A program made the position numbers and the translations under genes. A DNA stretch of 6,533 bases, taken from assembly GCA_007134805.1 (NCBI GenBank), contig SLKB01000072.1:1-6533 (forward strand), read 5' to 3'. This document shows positions 1-6,429 of the stretch, one piece after another; positions within the stretch are counted from its first letter, which is position 1; each line of letters begins with the position of its first letter. Source of the DNA: Paracoccaceae bacterium. GTDB taxonomy: Bacteria; Pseudomonadota; Alphaproteobacteria; Rhodobacterales; Rhodobacteraceae. The notes under the pieces are model-generated. The model saw only the letters and a program-made list of their open reading frames with translations. It was not told where the DNA came from and ran no database searches.

Positions 1-424
1 GCAGTTCTTCGATCCGTGCGACGAAATCACTCATCGGCCCAGTCGCGATCTGCACCCGATCCCCCGCTGCCAGAGCATGGGCGGGTTGCAACACCCCTGT
101 GGCATCACAGCGCTCGCTGAGCTCGCGGATGATCCGGGCATCGACCGCATTGGGTGCGTCCCCCAACTGGACCAGCCGCGAGACCCCATAGGTGCTGTTG
201 ATCGGGCGAAACGCAGGGCGCCCGCGATCGAGTGCAACGAAAATATAGCCTGGAAACAGCGGCCTGATCCGGGTCGTGAACTGGCTGGACGCGCGGCGGG
301 TCTCCTCGATCAGCGGCATAAAGGTCGTGAACCCCTGCCGGTCGAGGTTACGTAGCGCGATCTTGTGGCTGTTCGGCTTATGCTGGACCAGATACCAGTC
401 AAGCCCGTCAATATCGTTGCTCAT
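1..424 (-). CDS. RfaH/NusG-family transcription antitermination protein (partial, C-terminus beyond window)
   Basis: The first 141 residues are visible; the gene continues past the left edge. Residues about 8-108 form a NusG N-terminal (NGN) domain: it opens with DWYLVQHKPN, has RPLFPGYIFV at 54-63 and the helix-breaking NSTYGVSRLV segment at 77-86. A KOW motif starts near residue 119 (AAGDRVQIATGP) and is cut. The NSTYGVSRLVQLG wording resembles RfaH-type specialised paralogues more than housekeeping NusG, and there is no secE or rplK beside it, as expected for core nusG. Such proteins bind the RNA polymerase clamp and increase elongation through selected operons, often for surface polysaccharides. 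That target is inference here. An in-frame stop at 446-448 limits the start to ATG 424 or GTG 427. ATG 424 has no good Shine-Dalgarno of its own, but it overlaps the stop of a possible six-codon ORF. Confidence 0.85.
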   Translation of the reverse strand, partial: MSNDIDGLDWYLVQHKPNSHKIALRNLDRQGFTTFMPLIEETRRASSQFTTRIRPLFPGYIFVALDRGRPAFRPINSTYGVSRLVQLGDAPNAVDARIIRELSERCDATGVLQPAHALAAGDRVQIATGPMSDFVARIEEL

Positions 425-444
425 CACGAAGTCCCGAAACGCAT
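424..444 (-). CDS. possible six-codon leader ORF coupled to the RfaH-like gene
   Basis: On the minus strand an ATG at 444 opens a six-codon frame (M-R-F-G-T-S) whose TGA (426-424) shares its last base with the ATG of the RfaH-like gene, giving a TGATG junction. A GAGG Shine-Dalgarno core at 453-450 lies five bases upstream of this ATG, an ideal distance. The RfaH-like ATG itself has only a weak GGGA near it. The arrangement would allow ribosomes loaded on the short frame to reinitiate on the downstream gene. A frame this short can occur by chance, and the GAGG could be incidental, so this is a suggestion from spacing only. Confidence 0.3.
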   Translation of the reverse strand: MRFGTS

Positions 445-491
445 GTCATCCTCGCGGTGATACGCCTTAAGTGCAACCAGTCTCTTAAATT

Positions 492-519
492 ACCATAAAA
501 CAAGTCTTGCGCGAGCCAA
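492..519 (-). promoter_or_regulatory. candidate sigma-70-type promoter for the RfaH-like gene
   Basis: Read on the minus strand, TTGGCT (519-514) and TATGGT (497-492) are separated by 16 bases. Each matches the -35 and -10 consensus at four of six positions. They sit in the only AT-rich patch of the divergent spacer (about 480-505). A transcript would start near 485, about 40 bases before the possible leader ORF. The match is modest and other placements are possible. No convincing plus-strand promoter for phoH was found in the same spacer. Confidence 0.2.
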
Positions 520-566
520 CTTCCCTTGGCAGCATGAATCTCAGGCACAGCGGGCAGATCCGCCAT

Positions 567-573
567 AGAGGAG
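567..573 (+). promoter_or_regulatory. ribosome binding site deciding the TTG start of phoH
   Basis: AGAGGAG is a near-perfect Shine-Dalgarno sequence, ending six bases before TTG 580. There is no ATG, GTG or other TTG in this frame between the upstream in-frame stop (TGA 535-537) and 580. The site therefore fixes the unusual start codon. Confidence 0.8.
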
Positions 574-579
574 ATTTTT

Positions 580-1596
580 TTGGGCATCAGCGCTTTGACC
601 CCCCCGCAGTCACCTGACGGCCCTGCCCCGTCCCATCTTGAGTTCTCCGACAATCGCCTTCTGATCGATCTTTGCGGAGAATATGACCGCAATCTGACCC
701 ATCTTGAAAGCCATCTAGGTGTTCAGATCGTCCGGCGCGGCAACCAACTCGACATCATAGGCCCGGACGAGGCCCGCGGCCAGGTCGCACGGATCCTCGA
801 GACCCTGTATCGCTCACTGGAAGAAGGCCGGATGGTCGAGCCCGGCGACGTGGCCGCGCTGATCCGCATGGGGAGCACGCTGCCCAGCGAGGACGGGCCT
901 GAGCAGCAACTGGAAATGTTCCGTACCGGGCGAATCGAGATCCGCACGCGCAAGAAGATCATCTCGCCTCGGACCAAGGCACAGCAGGATTACACCCGCG
1001 CGCTGATGACGAGCGAGCTGAATTTCGGCATCGGCCCCGCTGGCACCGGCAAGACCTATATTGCGGTCGCCGTCGCCGTGCAGATGTTTGCTGATGGTCT
1101 AGTCGACAAGATCCTGCTGTCGCGCCCGGCCGTCGAGGCCGGCGAGCGGCTTGGCTTCCTGCCCGGCGACATGAAGGACAAGGTCGATCCCTACATGCAG
1201 CCACTTTACGACGCGCTCAATGATTTCCTGCCCGGCAAGCAGTTGCAGAAACTGATGGAAGAGCGCCGGATCGAGATCGCGCCGCTGGCTTTCATGCGCG
1301 GACGGACGCTCTCGAATGCCTTCGTGGTGCTCGACGAGGCGCAGAACGCGACCGAGATGCAGATGAAGATGTTCCTCACGCGTCTGGGCGAAGGCTCGCG
1401 CATGGCGATTACGGGCGACCGCAGCCAGGTGGACTTGCCGCGCGGCGTGCAATCGGGGCTGCGCGCGGCCGAGCGCATTCTCGATGGCGTAGACGGGATC
1501 CGGTTCAGCTATTTCACTTCGGCCGATGTCGTGCGCCACCCCCTCGTTGCGCGCATCATCCAGGCGTATGAGCGGGATGAGGAAACCAGTGCCTGA
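580..1596 (+). CDS. phoH: PhoH family ATPase (PhoH-like protein)
   Basis: A 338-residue PhoH-family P-loop ATPase, cytoplasmic, normally linked with YbeY and RNA metabolism or stress; its exact biochemical role is unsettled. An N-terminal region from about residue 20 (HLEFSDN) carries the conserved LGVQIVRRGN stretch of the KH-like part. The ATPase core follows: Walker A GPAGTGKT at 152-159, the family block LLSRPAVEAGERLGFLPGD, Walker B FVVLDEAQN at 248-256 and the ITGDRSQVDLP motif at 277-287. All expected motifs are intact and the length is typical. The start is TTG, supported by an excellent Shine-Dalgarno; the next candidate in frame is another TTG at 595. It is the first gene of the operon, and its end overlaps ybeY by eight bases. 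A T7 run ends in the start codon and a C7 run lies at codons 7-9. The stop is TGA. Confidence 0.95.
   Translation: MGISALTPPQSPDGPAPSHLEFSDNRLLIDLCGEYDRNLTHLESHLGVQIVRRGNQLDIIGPDEARGQVARILETLYRSLEEGRMVEPGDVAALIRMGSTLPSEDGPEQQLEMFRTGRIEIRTRKKIISPRTKAQQDYTRALMTSELNFGIGPAGTGKTYIAVAVAVQMFADGLVDKILLSRPAVEAGERLGFLPGDMKDKVDPYMQPLYDALNDFLPGKQLQKLMEERRIEIAPLAFMRGRTLSNAFVVLDEAQNATEMQMKMFLTRLGEGSRMAITGDRSQVDLPRGVQSGLRAAERILDGVDGIRFSYFTSADVVRHPLVARIIQAYERDEETSA
1579..1583 (+). promoter_or_regulatory. ribosome binding site supporting the GTG start of ybeY
   Basis: GAGGA lies inside the last codons of phoH, five bases before GTG 1589. The earlier in-frame ATGs at 1568 and 1577 lack a comparable Shine-Dalgarno and would add residues not expected in the family, so this site favours GTG 1589. 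Confidence 0.55.
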
Positions 1597-2122
1597 ACCC
1601 TCGCCTGTCGAGTGCATGATTGAGGACGCGCGCTGGGACAGCACCGATCTGGAGCGGGTCGCGAATGGCGCAGCCAGCGCCGTGCTCGCGCATCTGCGCC
1701 TCGCGCCGGAGGGGTTCGAGATCGCGCTTCTCGCTTGCGATGATGCACGCTCTGCCACGCTGAATACCCACTTCAGGGACAAGGCTCAGCCGACAAACGT
1801 GCTGTCCTGGCCTGCTGTCGAACTGGGCGCCGACATTGCGGGCGAGGCCCCGATGCGCCCCAAGCCCGGGACGCCCGAAGCGCCCGCGCATCTGGGCGAC
1901 ATCGCCCTTGCCTATGAGACCTGCGTGCGCGAGGCGGATGAACAGGGCAAGGCGCTGCACGACCATCTGGCGCATCTGATCGTGCATGCAGTCCTGCACC
2001 TTCTCGGGTATGATCACCAGGAAGACACAGATGCCGAGTTGATGGAACTGATCGAGATATCGATACTTGCAACCCTGGGGGTCGAGAACCCATATGCAGA
2101 AGGGCTTGAGTTGCCGAGGTAA
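1589..2122 (+). CDS. ybeY: endoribonuclease YbeY (rRNA maturation factor)
   Basis: A 177-residue YbeY (UPF0054) protein, a single-strand-specific, metal-dependent RNase of the cytoplasm needed for 16S rRNA 3' end maturation and 70S quality control. The hallmark H-x3-H-x5-H metal site is present as H133, H137 and H143 within HLIVHAVLHLLGYDH. The conserved FRDKAQPTNVLSWP stretch contains R63, equivalent to the conserved RNA-site arginine. A proline-rich loop between LSWP and LGDIALAYE (about residues 78-106) is of the kind seen in alphaproteobacterial members. GTG 1589 is chosen because it has a Shine-Dalgarno at five bases and gives an N-terminus (SPVECMIEDARW) close to the family start; ATG 1577 or 1568 remain possible. 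It overlaps phoH by eight bases, so translational coupling is likely. The next gene follows after 15 bases. Confidence 0.94.
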   Translation: MPEPSPVECMIEDARWDSTDLERVANGAASAVLAHLRLAPEGFEIALLACDDARSATLNTHFRDKAQPTNVLSWPAVELGADIAGEAPMRPKPGTPEAPAHLGDIALAYETCVREADEQGKALHDHLAHLIVHAVLHLLGYDHQEDTDAELMELIEISILATLGVENPYAEGLELPR

Positions 2123-2137
2123 CGCCGGAAAGGACTT

Positions 2138-3022
2138 ATGGGCGATACGATAGACGGATCTAGTGCGGCGCAGCGCGCGCAGCACTACTCCAAAATGTCT
2201 TTGAAAGACACCGAATCACGCGGGCTGTTCGGTCGATTGTTCGACGCGCTCAACCCCGACGACGAAGACGGTGCCGACGGCGCCGACTCGCTGGGACAGA
2301 CGCTGCCTGGACTTGCCAATCTGCAGCGACTGCGGGTTGTCGATGTGGCGATTCCCAAGGCCGAGATCATCGCTGTCGAAAAGGACAGCAGTCTCACGGA
2401 GATTGTCTCGGCCTTTCGCGCGTCGGGCTATTCGCGCATCCCGGTATATCGGGAGACGCTCGACAATCCGCTCGGGCTGTTGCTGTTGAAGGATCTTGCG
2501 CTGGAATATGGCTTCAACGGCCATCACGAGATCGACCTGACAGCGCTCTTGCGGCCCATGCTGTTCGTGCCACCCTCGATGCCGCTTGCCGTTCTGCTGC
2601 GCAAGATGCAGGCCGACCGGACACATTTCGCCCTCGTGATCGACGAATACGGGGGTGTGGATGGCCTTGTGACGATCGAGGATTTGCTGGAACAGGTCGT
2701 GGGCGAGATTGAAGACGAGCACGACACCGATGACGAACTCGCCATCATTCGCGAGGGCCAGGGCGCGTTGCTTGTCGATGCGCGGATGCCGCTTCAGAGT
2801 CTCGAGGATGAGCTGGGCTTCGCGCTGCAGGAAGCGGACAGCGAGGAAGAGATCGATTCGCTAGGCGGCCTCGTGTTCGTGCTCTCCGGGCGGGTGCCGG
2901 TGCGCGGTGAGGTCATCAACCACCCCTCGGGGCTCGAATTTGAAGTGCTCGAGGCCGAGCCACGCCGGATAAAGCGTCTGCGCATCCATTTTCCAGAGGC
3001 GCTGCGCGACCCGCCAGCATGA
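2138..3022 (+). CDS. corC: CBS-domain CorC/HlyC family protein (putative magnesium/cobalt efflux or hemolysin-like)
   Basis: A 294-residue soluble protein. Residues about 67-130 form the first CBS domain (VVDVAIPKAEIIAVEKD, then SGYSRIPVYRE). Residues about 138-200 form the second (LRPMLFVPPSMPLAVLLRKM, then DEYGGVDGLVTIEDLLEQVV). The C-terminal CorC_HlyC domain covers about 212-290 and ends with an RIKRLRIHF stretch. The N-terminal DUF21/CNNM membrane domain of larger relatives is absent, as in E. coli CorC. CorC is associated with magnesium and cobalt efflux alongside CorA; family members are also annotated as hemolysin C, usually without proof. CBS pairs bind adenine nucleotides. An acidic stretch (NPDDEDGADGAD) lies near residues 39-50. 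ATG 2138 is preceded by GGAAAGGA; ATG 2195 is a possible internal start that would drop 19 non-conserved residues. The stop overlaps the lnt start as ATGA. Confidence 0.9.
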   Translation: MGDTIDGSSAAQRAQHYSKMSLKDTESRGLFGRLFDALNPDDEDGADGADSLGQTLPGLANLQRLRVVDVAIPKAEIIAVEKDSSLTEIVSAFRASGYSRIPVYRETLDNPLGLLLLKDLALEYGFNGHHEIDLTALLRPMLFVPPSMPLAVLLRKMQADRTHFALVIDEYGGVDGLVTIEDLLEQVVGEIEDEHDTDDELAIIREGQGALLVDARMPLQSLEDELGFALQEADSEEEIDSLGGLVFVLSGRVPVRGEVINHPSGLEFEVLEAEPRRIKRLRIHFPEALRDPPA

Positions 3023-4566
3023 CCGAGCATGCCACGGGCAGCCCCATGCGCAGGCGCGCGCCGGTCGCGCTGTTCTACGCGGGGCTGGGCGCATGCATGG
3101 CGCTGGGCCATGAGCCGCTGGGCCTGTGGTGGGCGACCATCCTGGCGCTCGCGCTCATGTTCCACGCGCTGCCGATATCCGCTGGCTGGCAGGCCTGGGT
3201 TGGACGATTATGGGCAGCCGGGGCCGGGTATTTTGCCGCGAGCCTCTTCTGGATTGTCGAGCCGTTCCTGATCGCACCGGAGATTCATGGCTGGATGGCC
3301 CCGTTCGCGCTGATCAGCATGGCGGGGGGGCTTGCGCTGTTCTGGGCTCTCGCAGGAGGGCTTGCCGCCGTGCTGGTGCCGGGTCGCGATGAGCCTCCGG
3401 CGCGCGCCGGGCGCCTCGGCGGGCTGGTTGCAGGCCTGATCGCGCTCGAATGGGTACGCGGCTGGATCTTCACGGGCTTTCCCTGGGCGCTTCTCGGCCA
3501 TGTGCTGATCGACACGCCAATGGCGCAGCTTGCTGCATTTGGCGGCGCCGCGATGTTAAGCCTTCTCGCTCTCGGGAGTGCCTGGCTGATGTCGCTCGGG
3601 ACAGGATGGCGGGGGGTGAGCCTGGGCGTGGGGCTGGCCGTCGCCGCGCTTTCAAGCGCCTGGATCTGGGGCGCGCAGCAGACAAGCCTGCCGCCCGAGC
3701 GCGACGTGACGCTCCGCCTCGCGCAACCCAACGCTCCGCAGGACGAGAAATGGCTCGAAAGCCGCAGAGAGATGTTCTTTGCGCGGTTGCTGACACAGAC
3801 CGCCATGCCAGCCGATCCTGCCCCTGACCTCGTGATCTGGCCCGAAACAGCTGTGCCCTTCTGGCTCGAATTTCCGGGCGACGGGCTGCTGCGGATGGCC
3901 GAGGCGCTGGGCACGCACGGCCCCGACGCGCAACTGGCCTTTGGCGTGCAAAGCCTCGACCACGGGCGCTATTTCAACAGCCTCGCGATCATGCGAAACG
4001 CAGGGCAGATCACGGATGTCTACGACAAGCATCATCTGGTGCCCTTTGGCGAATATATCCCGCTTGGCGAGTGGCTGATGGGCACCCCGATCGGGGGGCT
4101 GGCAGGCTCGCTTCTGCAAGGCTACAGCCCCGGTCCGGGGCCGCAGGTGATGGATCTTGGCGCCGCCGGACTTGCCCTGCCGCTCATCTGCTACGAGGCG
4201 ATCTTTCCCCGCCATCTGCGCGCCGAGACGCGCCCCGACTGGATCATGCAAGTCACCAATGATGCCTGGTTCGGCGACGTCTCAGGGCCGTTCCAGCATT
4301 TTGCGCAGGCCCGGCTGCGCGCGATCGAGCAGGGGCTGCCGATGGTTCGGGTCGCCAATACCGGCATATCTTCAGTGATCGACGCGCGCGGCGGGGTGCA
4401 GGCGCAACTCGACCTCGGCGTCGAGGGGTTCCTCGATGCGCCCCTCCCCGGCGCGCTGCCGCCAACTTTCTACGCACGGTTCGGCGATTGGCCGATGCTC
4501 GGTGTTCTGGCGCTCTTGCTGCTGGGCGCGGGCCTCGCCGGCCGCACCGCTCGTCAGTCGACGTGA
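3019..4566 (+). CDS. lnt: apolipoprotein N-acyltransferase
   Basis: A 515-residue inner-membrane enzyme that adds the third acyl chain from phospholipid to the N-terminal cysteine of diacylated lipoproteins, completing lipoprotein maturation after Lgt and LspA. About seven hydrophobic segments lie before residue 220. The conserved EWVRGWIFTGFPW block is at 144-156. A nitrilase-fold catalytic domain then spans about 228-475. The Glu-Lys-Cys triad is visible as E276 (WPETAVPF), K337 (YDKHHLVPFGEY) and C391 (LPLICYEAIFP), with E345 and E393 also conserved. A final membrane helix lies at about 494-509. All catalytic residues are intact and the length is normal. The ATG overlaps the corC stop by four bases and has only a weak Shine-Dalgarno, so translational coupling is likely; ATG 3046 is an alternative start. 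The 3' end overlaps the convergent deoA end by 13 bases. A G7 run (3324-3330) encodes part of AGG at 102-104. Confidence 0.96.
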   Translation: MTEHATGSPMRRRAPVALFYAGLGACMALGHEPLGLWWATILALALMFHALPISAGWQAWVGRLWAAGAGYFAASLFWIVEPFLIAPEIHGWMAPFALISMAGGLALFWALAGGLAAVLVPGRDEPPARAGRLGGLVAGLIALEWVRGWIFTGFPWALLGHVLIDTPMAQLAAFGGAAMLSLLALGSAWLMSLGTGWRGVSLGVGLAVAALSSAWIWGAQQTSLPPERDVTLRLAQPNAPQDEKWLESRREMFFARLLTQTAMPADPAPDLVIWPETAVPFWLEFPGDGLLRMAEALGTHGPDAQLAFGVQSLDHGRYFNSLAIMRNAGQITDVYDKHHLVPFGEYIPLGEWLMGTPIGGLAGSLLQGYSPGPGPQVMDLGAAGLALPLICYEAIFPRHLRAETRPDWIMQVTNDAWFGDVSGPFQHFAQARLRAIEQGLPMVRVANTGISSVIDARGGVQAQLDLGVEGFLDAPLPGALPPTFYARFGDWPMLGVLALLLLGAGLAGRTARQST

Positions 4567-5861
4567 GCAAGTATCAGGGGGCGCGGGGACCGGTCATCAT
4601 CCTCTCTGATCCGGCAAGCGGCAGCGCAGGCTGCAAGCGCGGCCTCGGCGCTGGGCGCATCGGCTGCGTGCACCCGGAGGATCGGCGCGCCTCTGGACAG
4701 GTGCTGGCCCACGGGCACTATCTGATCGAGGCCCACCCGCGGGTCGATCCGGGCGCTTGCCTGGCGCCGTCCCCCACCAAGTTCAATCACCGCGAGCCCC
4801 AGCGCCCGCGTATCGAAGCCTTGCAACCAGCCCGCGCGCGGAGCGGACAGATCGCGAATGACCGGCGCGCGCGCCAGATGACGCGCTGGCGCCTCGATCA
4901 GGTCAGCCGGTCCGCCCAAGGCGCGGACCATCGCCGCAAACCGCTCTGCCGCCTTGCCGGTGCGCAGGGCACGCGCGATGGCCTCAGCCCCCGCTGCCCT
5001 GCTCTCAGCCAACCCACCGAGCATGAGCGCGGTACCGCCCAGCGCGCAGCTCACTTGCCAGAGCCGTCCGTCTGTATGCTGGCCCTGCAACACTTCAAGC
5101 ACATGCTCCACTTCCAGCGCGTTGCCGGCTGCGGGGGCCAGGGGCGCATCCATATCCGTGATCAGCGCGGTCGTAGCGCAACCGGCCCGGGTTGCAACCT
5201 CGACCAAGGCCTGCGCAAGGGCCTGCGCCGCTTCCGGGGTGGCCATGAACGCACCCGAGCCGCATTTGACATCCAGCACCAATGCGCTGAGCCCCGCGGC
5301 AAGCTTCTTCGACAGGATCGACGCGGTGATGAGGTCGCGCGATTCAACAGTCGCGGTCACATCGCGCACAGCATAGAAGCGCCGGTCAGCAGGCGCGAGA
5401 TCGGCAGTCTGGCCGATGATGGCGCAGCCGGTTTGTCGTACGACCTGCGTGAATCTCTCGATCGGAATTTCCGTGCGATAGCCCGGGATCGCCTCGAGCT
5501 TGTCGAGCGTGCCACCCGTATGCCCGAGCCCCCGGCCAGAGATCATCGGCACCAACGCGCCGCAGGCCGCGAGCGCGGGGGCAAGCAGCAGCGAAACCGT
5601 GTCACCAATCCCGCCCGTCGAGTGCTTGTCGATCACAGGGCCAGTGTCCCACCGCAGCACACGGCCCGAATCGCGCATGGCGGTCGTCAGGTCGACCCGC
5701 TCTGACAGGGTCATCCCGAGCAGGACAATCGCCATGGCCAGCGCGCCCAGTTGCGCATCGCTCAGGCTGCCGTCGGTGATCCCGGCAACCAGTGCGCCGA
5801 TCTCCTCTCGTGCCAGCGCGTCGCCATCGCGTTTGCGGCGGATCAATTCCTGATACAGCAT
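4554..5861 (-). CDS. deoA: thymidine phosphorylase
   Basis: A 435-residue pyrimidine nucleoside phosphorylase that cleaves thymidine (and deoxyuridine) with phosphate to the base and 2-deoxyribose 1-phosphate, for nucleoside salvage and catabolism in the cytoplasm. The N-terminal helical domain starts QELIRRKRDG. The phosphate loop DKHSTGGIGDTVS contains K79, H80, S81 and S90. The family signature SGRGLGHTGGTLDKLE is at 108-123. Substrate residues R166 (YAVRDVTATV), S181 and K185 (TASILSKKLAAG) match E. coli R171, S186 and K190 with an offset of five. The C-terminal GGGRRQAS block is also present. Length is close to the E. coli enzyme (440). ATG 5861 is preceded by GGGAG at five bases; the frame stays open further upstream to 6248, but that part is antisense to the next gene and not family-like. 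No other deo genes are in view. Its end overlaps lnt by 13 bases, tail to tail. Confidence 0.96.
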   Translation of the reverse strand: MLYQELIRRKRDGDALAREEIGALVAGITDGSLSDAQLGALAMAIVLLGMTLSERVDLTTAMRDSGRVLRWDTGPVIDKHSTGGIGDTVSLLLAPALAACGALVPMISGRGLGHTGGTLDKLEAIPGYRTEIPIERFTQVVRQTGCAIIGQTADLAPADRRFYAVRDVTATVESRDLITASILSKKLAAGLSALVLDVKCGSGAFMATPEAAQALAQALVEVATRAGCATTALITDMDAPLAPAAGNALEVEHVLEVLQGQHTDGRLWQVSCALGGTALMLGGLAESRAAGAEAIARALRTGKAAERFAAMVRALGGPADLIEAPARHLARAPVIRDLSAPRAGWLQGFDTRALGLAVIELGGGRRQASARIDPRVGLDQIVPVGQHLSRGAPILRVHAADAPSAEAALAACAAACRIREDDDRSPRPLILAHVD

Positions 5862-5866
5862 GCTCT

Positions 5867-5871
5867 CTCCC
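5867..5871 (-). promoter_or_regulatory. ribosome binding site of deoA
   Basis: GGGAG on the minus strand ends five bases before ATG 5861. It selects this start over upstream in-frame starts in the long open frame, which reaches 6248. Confidence 0.65.
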
Positions 5872-5888
5872 GGGCCGCGTTCGCAGAA

Positions 5889-5921
5889 CCTTGCCAAACC
5901 AGCAGCAAAACGCAAGGCTGC
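5889..5921. repeat. short interleaved inverted repeats in the deoA/thioesterase divergent spacer
   Basis: CCTTGC (5889-5894) and GCAAGG (5912-5917) form a six-base inverted repeat with a 17-base spacer. GCAGC (5902-5906) and GCTGC (5917-5921) form a second one that shares its right side, so the two pairings would exclude each other. They sit in the 81-base region that should hold both divergent promoters. A TTGCCA at 5891-5896 resembles a -35 element for the thioesterase, but no matching -10 was seen. They could be an operator or an RNA hairpin; arms this short may also be chance. Confidence 0.3.
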
Positions 5922-5932
5922 CGCGCATGTTC

Positions 5933-5938
5933 CGGAGG
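5933..5938 (+). promoter_or_regulatory. ribosome binding site of the thioesterase gene
   Basis: CGGAGG is a strong Shine-Dalgarno core, four bases before ATG 5943. It fixes this start. Confidence 0.7.
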
Positions 5939-5942
5939 CCCC

Positions 5943-6392
5943 ATGCCCGACCCACGCGTTCTTGAAAGCTTTTCCCGCCAGTCGATGATGACCAGTCTCA
6001 AGGCCCGTCTGATTGCCGCCGAGCCGGGGCGCTGCGTGATCGACGCCCCAATTTTGCCAGGCTTCCTGCAACAGCATGGTGCTGCGCATGCCGCCGTTGC
6101 ATTTGCGCTCGGCGATTCGGCGGCAGGCTATGCAGCGCTGGCAATGATGCGCGCGGATCAGGAAGTCATGACGGTCGAGATGAAGATCAACCTGCTCTCG
6201 CCGGCGCTGGGCGAACGGTTGGAAGCTGTCGGCGCGGTGGTCCGGCACGGTCGGCGGCTGAGCGTTGTGACAGCCGAGGTTTCAAGCTGGCAGGGCCAGA
6301 CGCGCAAGACCATCGCGATCCTGCAAGGCAGCATGATTGCAGTGCCGCAACCCGCGCTGCCCGGGCTGGACAAGGCGGCTGCGCCAAAATAG
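5943..6392 (+). CDS. PaaI family hotdog-fold thioesterase
   Basis: A 149-residue single-domain hotdog protein of the PaaI/YigI type, predicted to hydrolyse an acyl-CoA thioester in the cytoplasm; the substrate cannot be told from sequence. The active-site region QQHGAAHAAVAFALGDSAAGYA covers residues 43-64, with Q43, H45, G46, H49 and the likely catalytic D58. Compared with the common HGGV/HAGV wording, the position after the second histidine carries alanines (HAAV). The second conserved strand pair, TVEMKINLLSPALGERLEAVG, spans 77-97 and is followed by HGRRLSVVTAEV. Length is typical. The start has a strong Shine-Dalgarno. It is divergent from deoA and 37 bases upstream of a transporter gene on the same strand, with which it may be co-transcribed. 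The stop is TAG. It lacks the phenylacetate-catabolism neighbours that would support a true paaI. Confidence 0.88.
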   Translation: MPDPRVLESFSRQSMMTSLKARLIAAEPGRCVIDAPILPGFLQQHGAAHAAVAFALGDSAAGYAALAMMRADQEVMTVEMKINLLSPALGERLEAVGAVVRHGRRLSVVTAEVSSWQGQTRKTIAILQGSMIAVPQPALPGLDKAAAPK

Positions 6393-6429
6393 GTCACATG
6401 TTCAGCACTCAACCGTAATAGATGTCCCG

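Noticed and set aside
534..617. 27-codon plus-strand frame starting at ATG 534, before phoH
   Set aside because: It runs out of frame into phoH, has no Shine-Dalgarno, and its codons cover the phoH ribosome site.
408..692. Minus-strand frame of 94 codons over the phoH start region
   Set aside because: It overlaps the phoH start and the RfaH-like start in another frame and its product shows no domain. It is best read as a shadow.
3324..3330. G7 run in lnt as a possible phase-variation tract
   Set aside because: Glycine codons readily create such runs in GC-rich genes, the frame is intact, and lnt is normally essential in Proteobacteria, so switching it off is unlikely.
3285..3914. Minus-strand frame of 209 codons inside lnt
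   Set aside because: Low-complexity Ser/Arg/Ala/Pro product antisense to a gene with intact catalytic residues; no ribosome site or domain.
4525..4555. GC-rich hairpin (GGCC-loop-GGCC) near the end of lnt as a terminator
   Set aside because: The stem is only four base pairs, lies within coding sequence and is not followed by a T run.
4488..5705. Long plus-strand open frame (405 codons) across deoA
   Set aside because: It is antisense to deoA, which has every catalytic motif. The plus-strand product is rich in Arg, Gly and Ala with no recognisable domain, as expected for a shadow frame in GC-rich DNA.
5862..6248. Upstream extension of the deoA frame giving a 564-residue protein
   Set aside because: The extra 129 codons are antisense to the thioesterase gene and unlike DeoA N-termini. 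ATG 5861 has a good Shine-Dalgarno and gives the normal family length.
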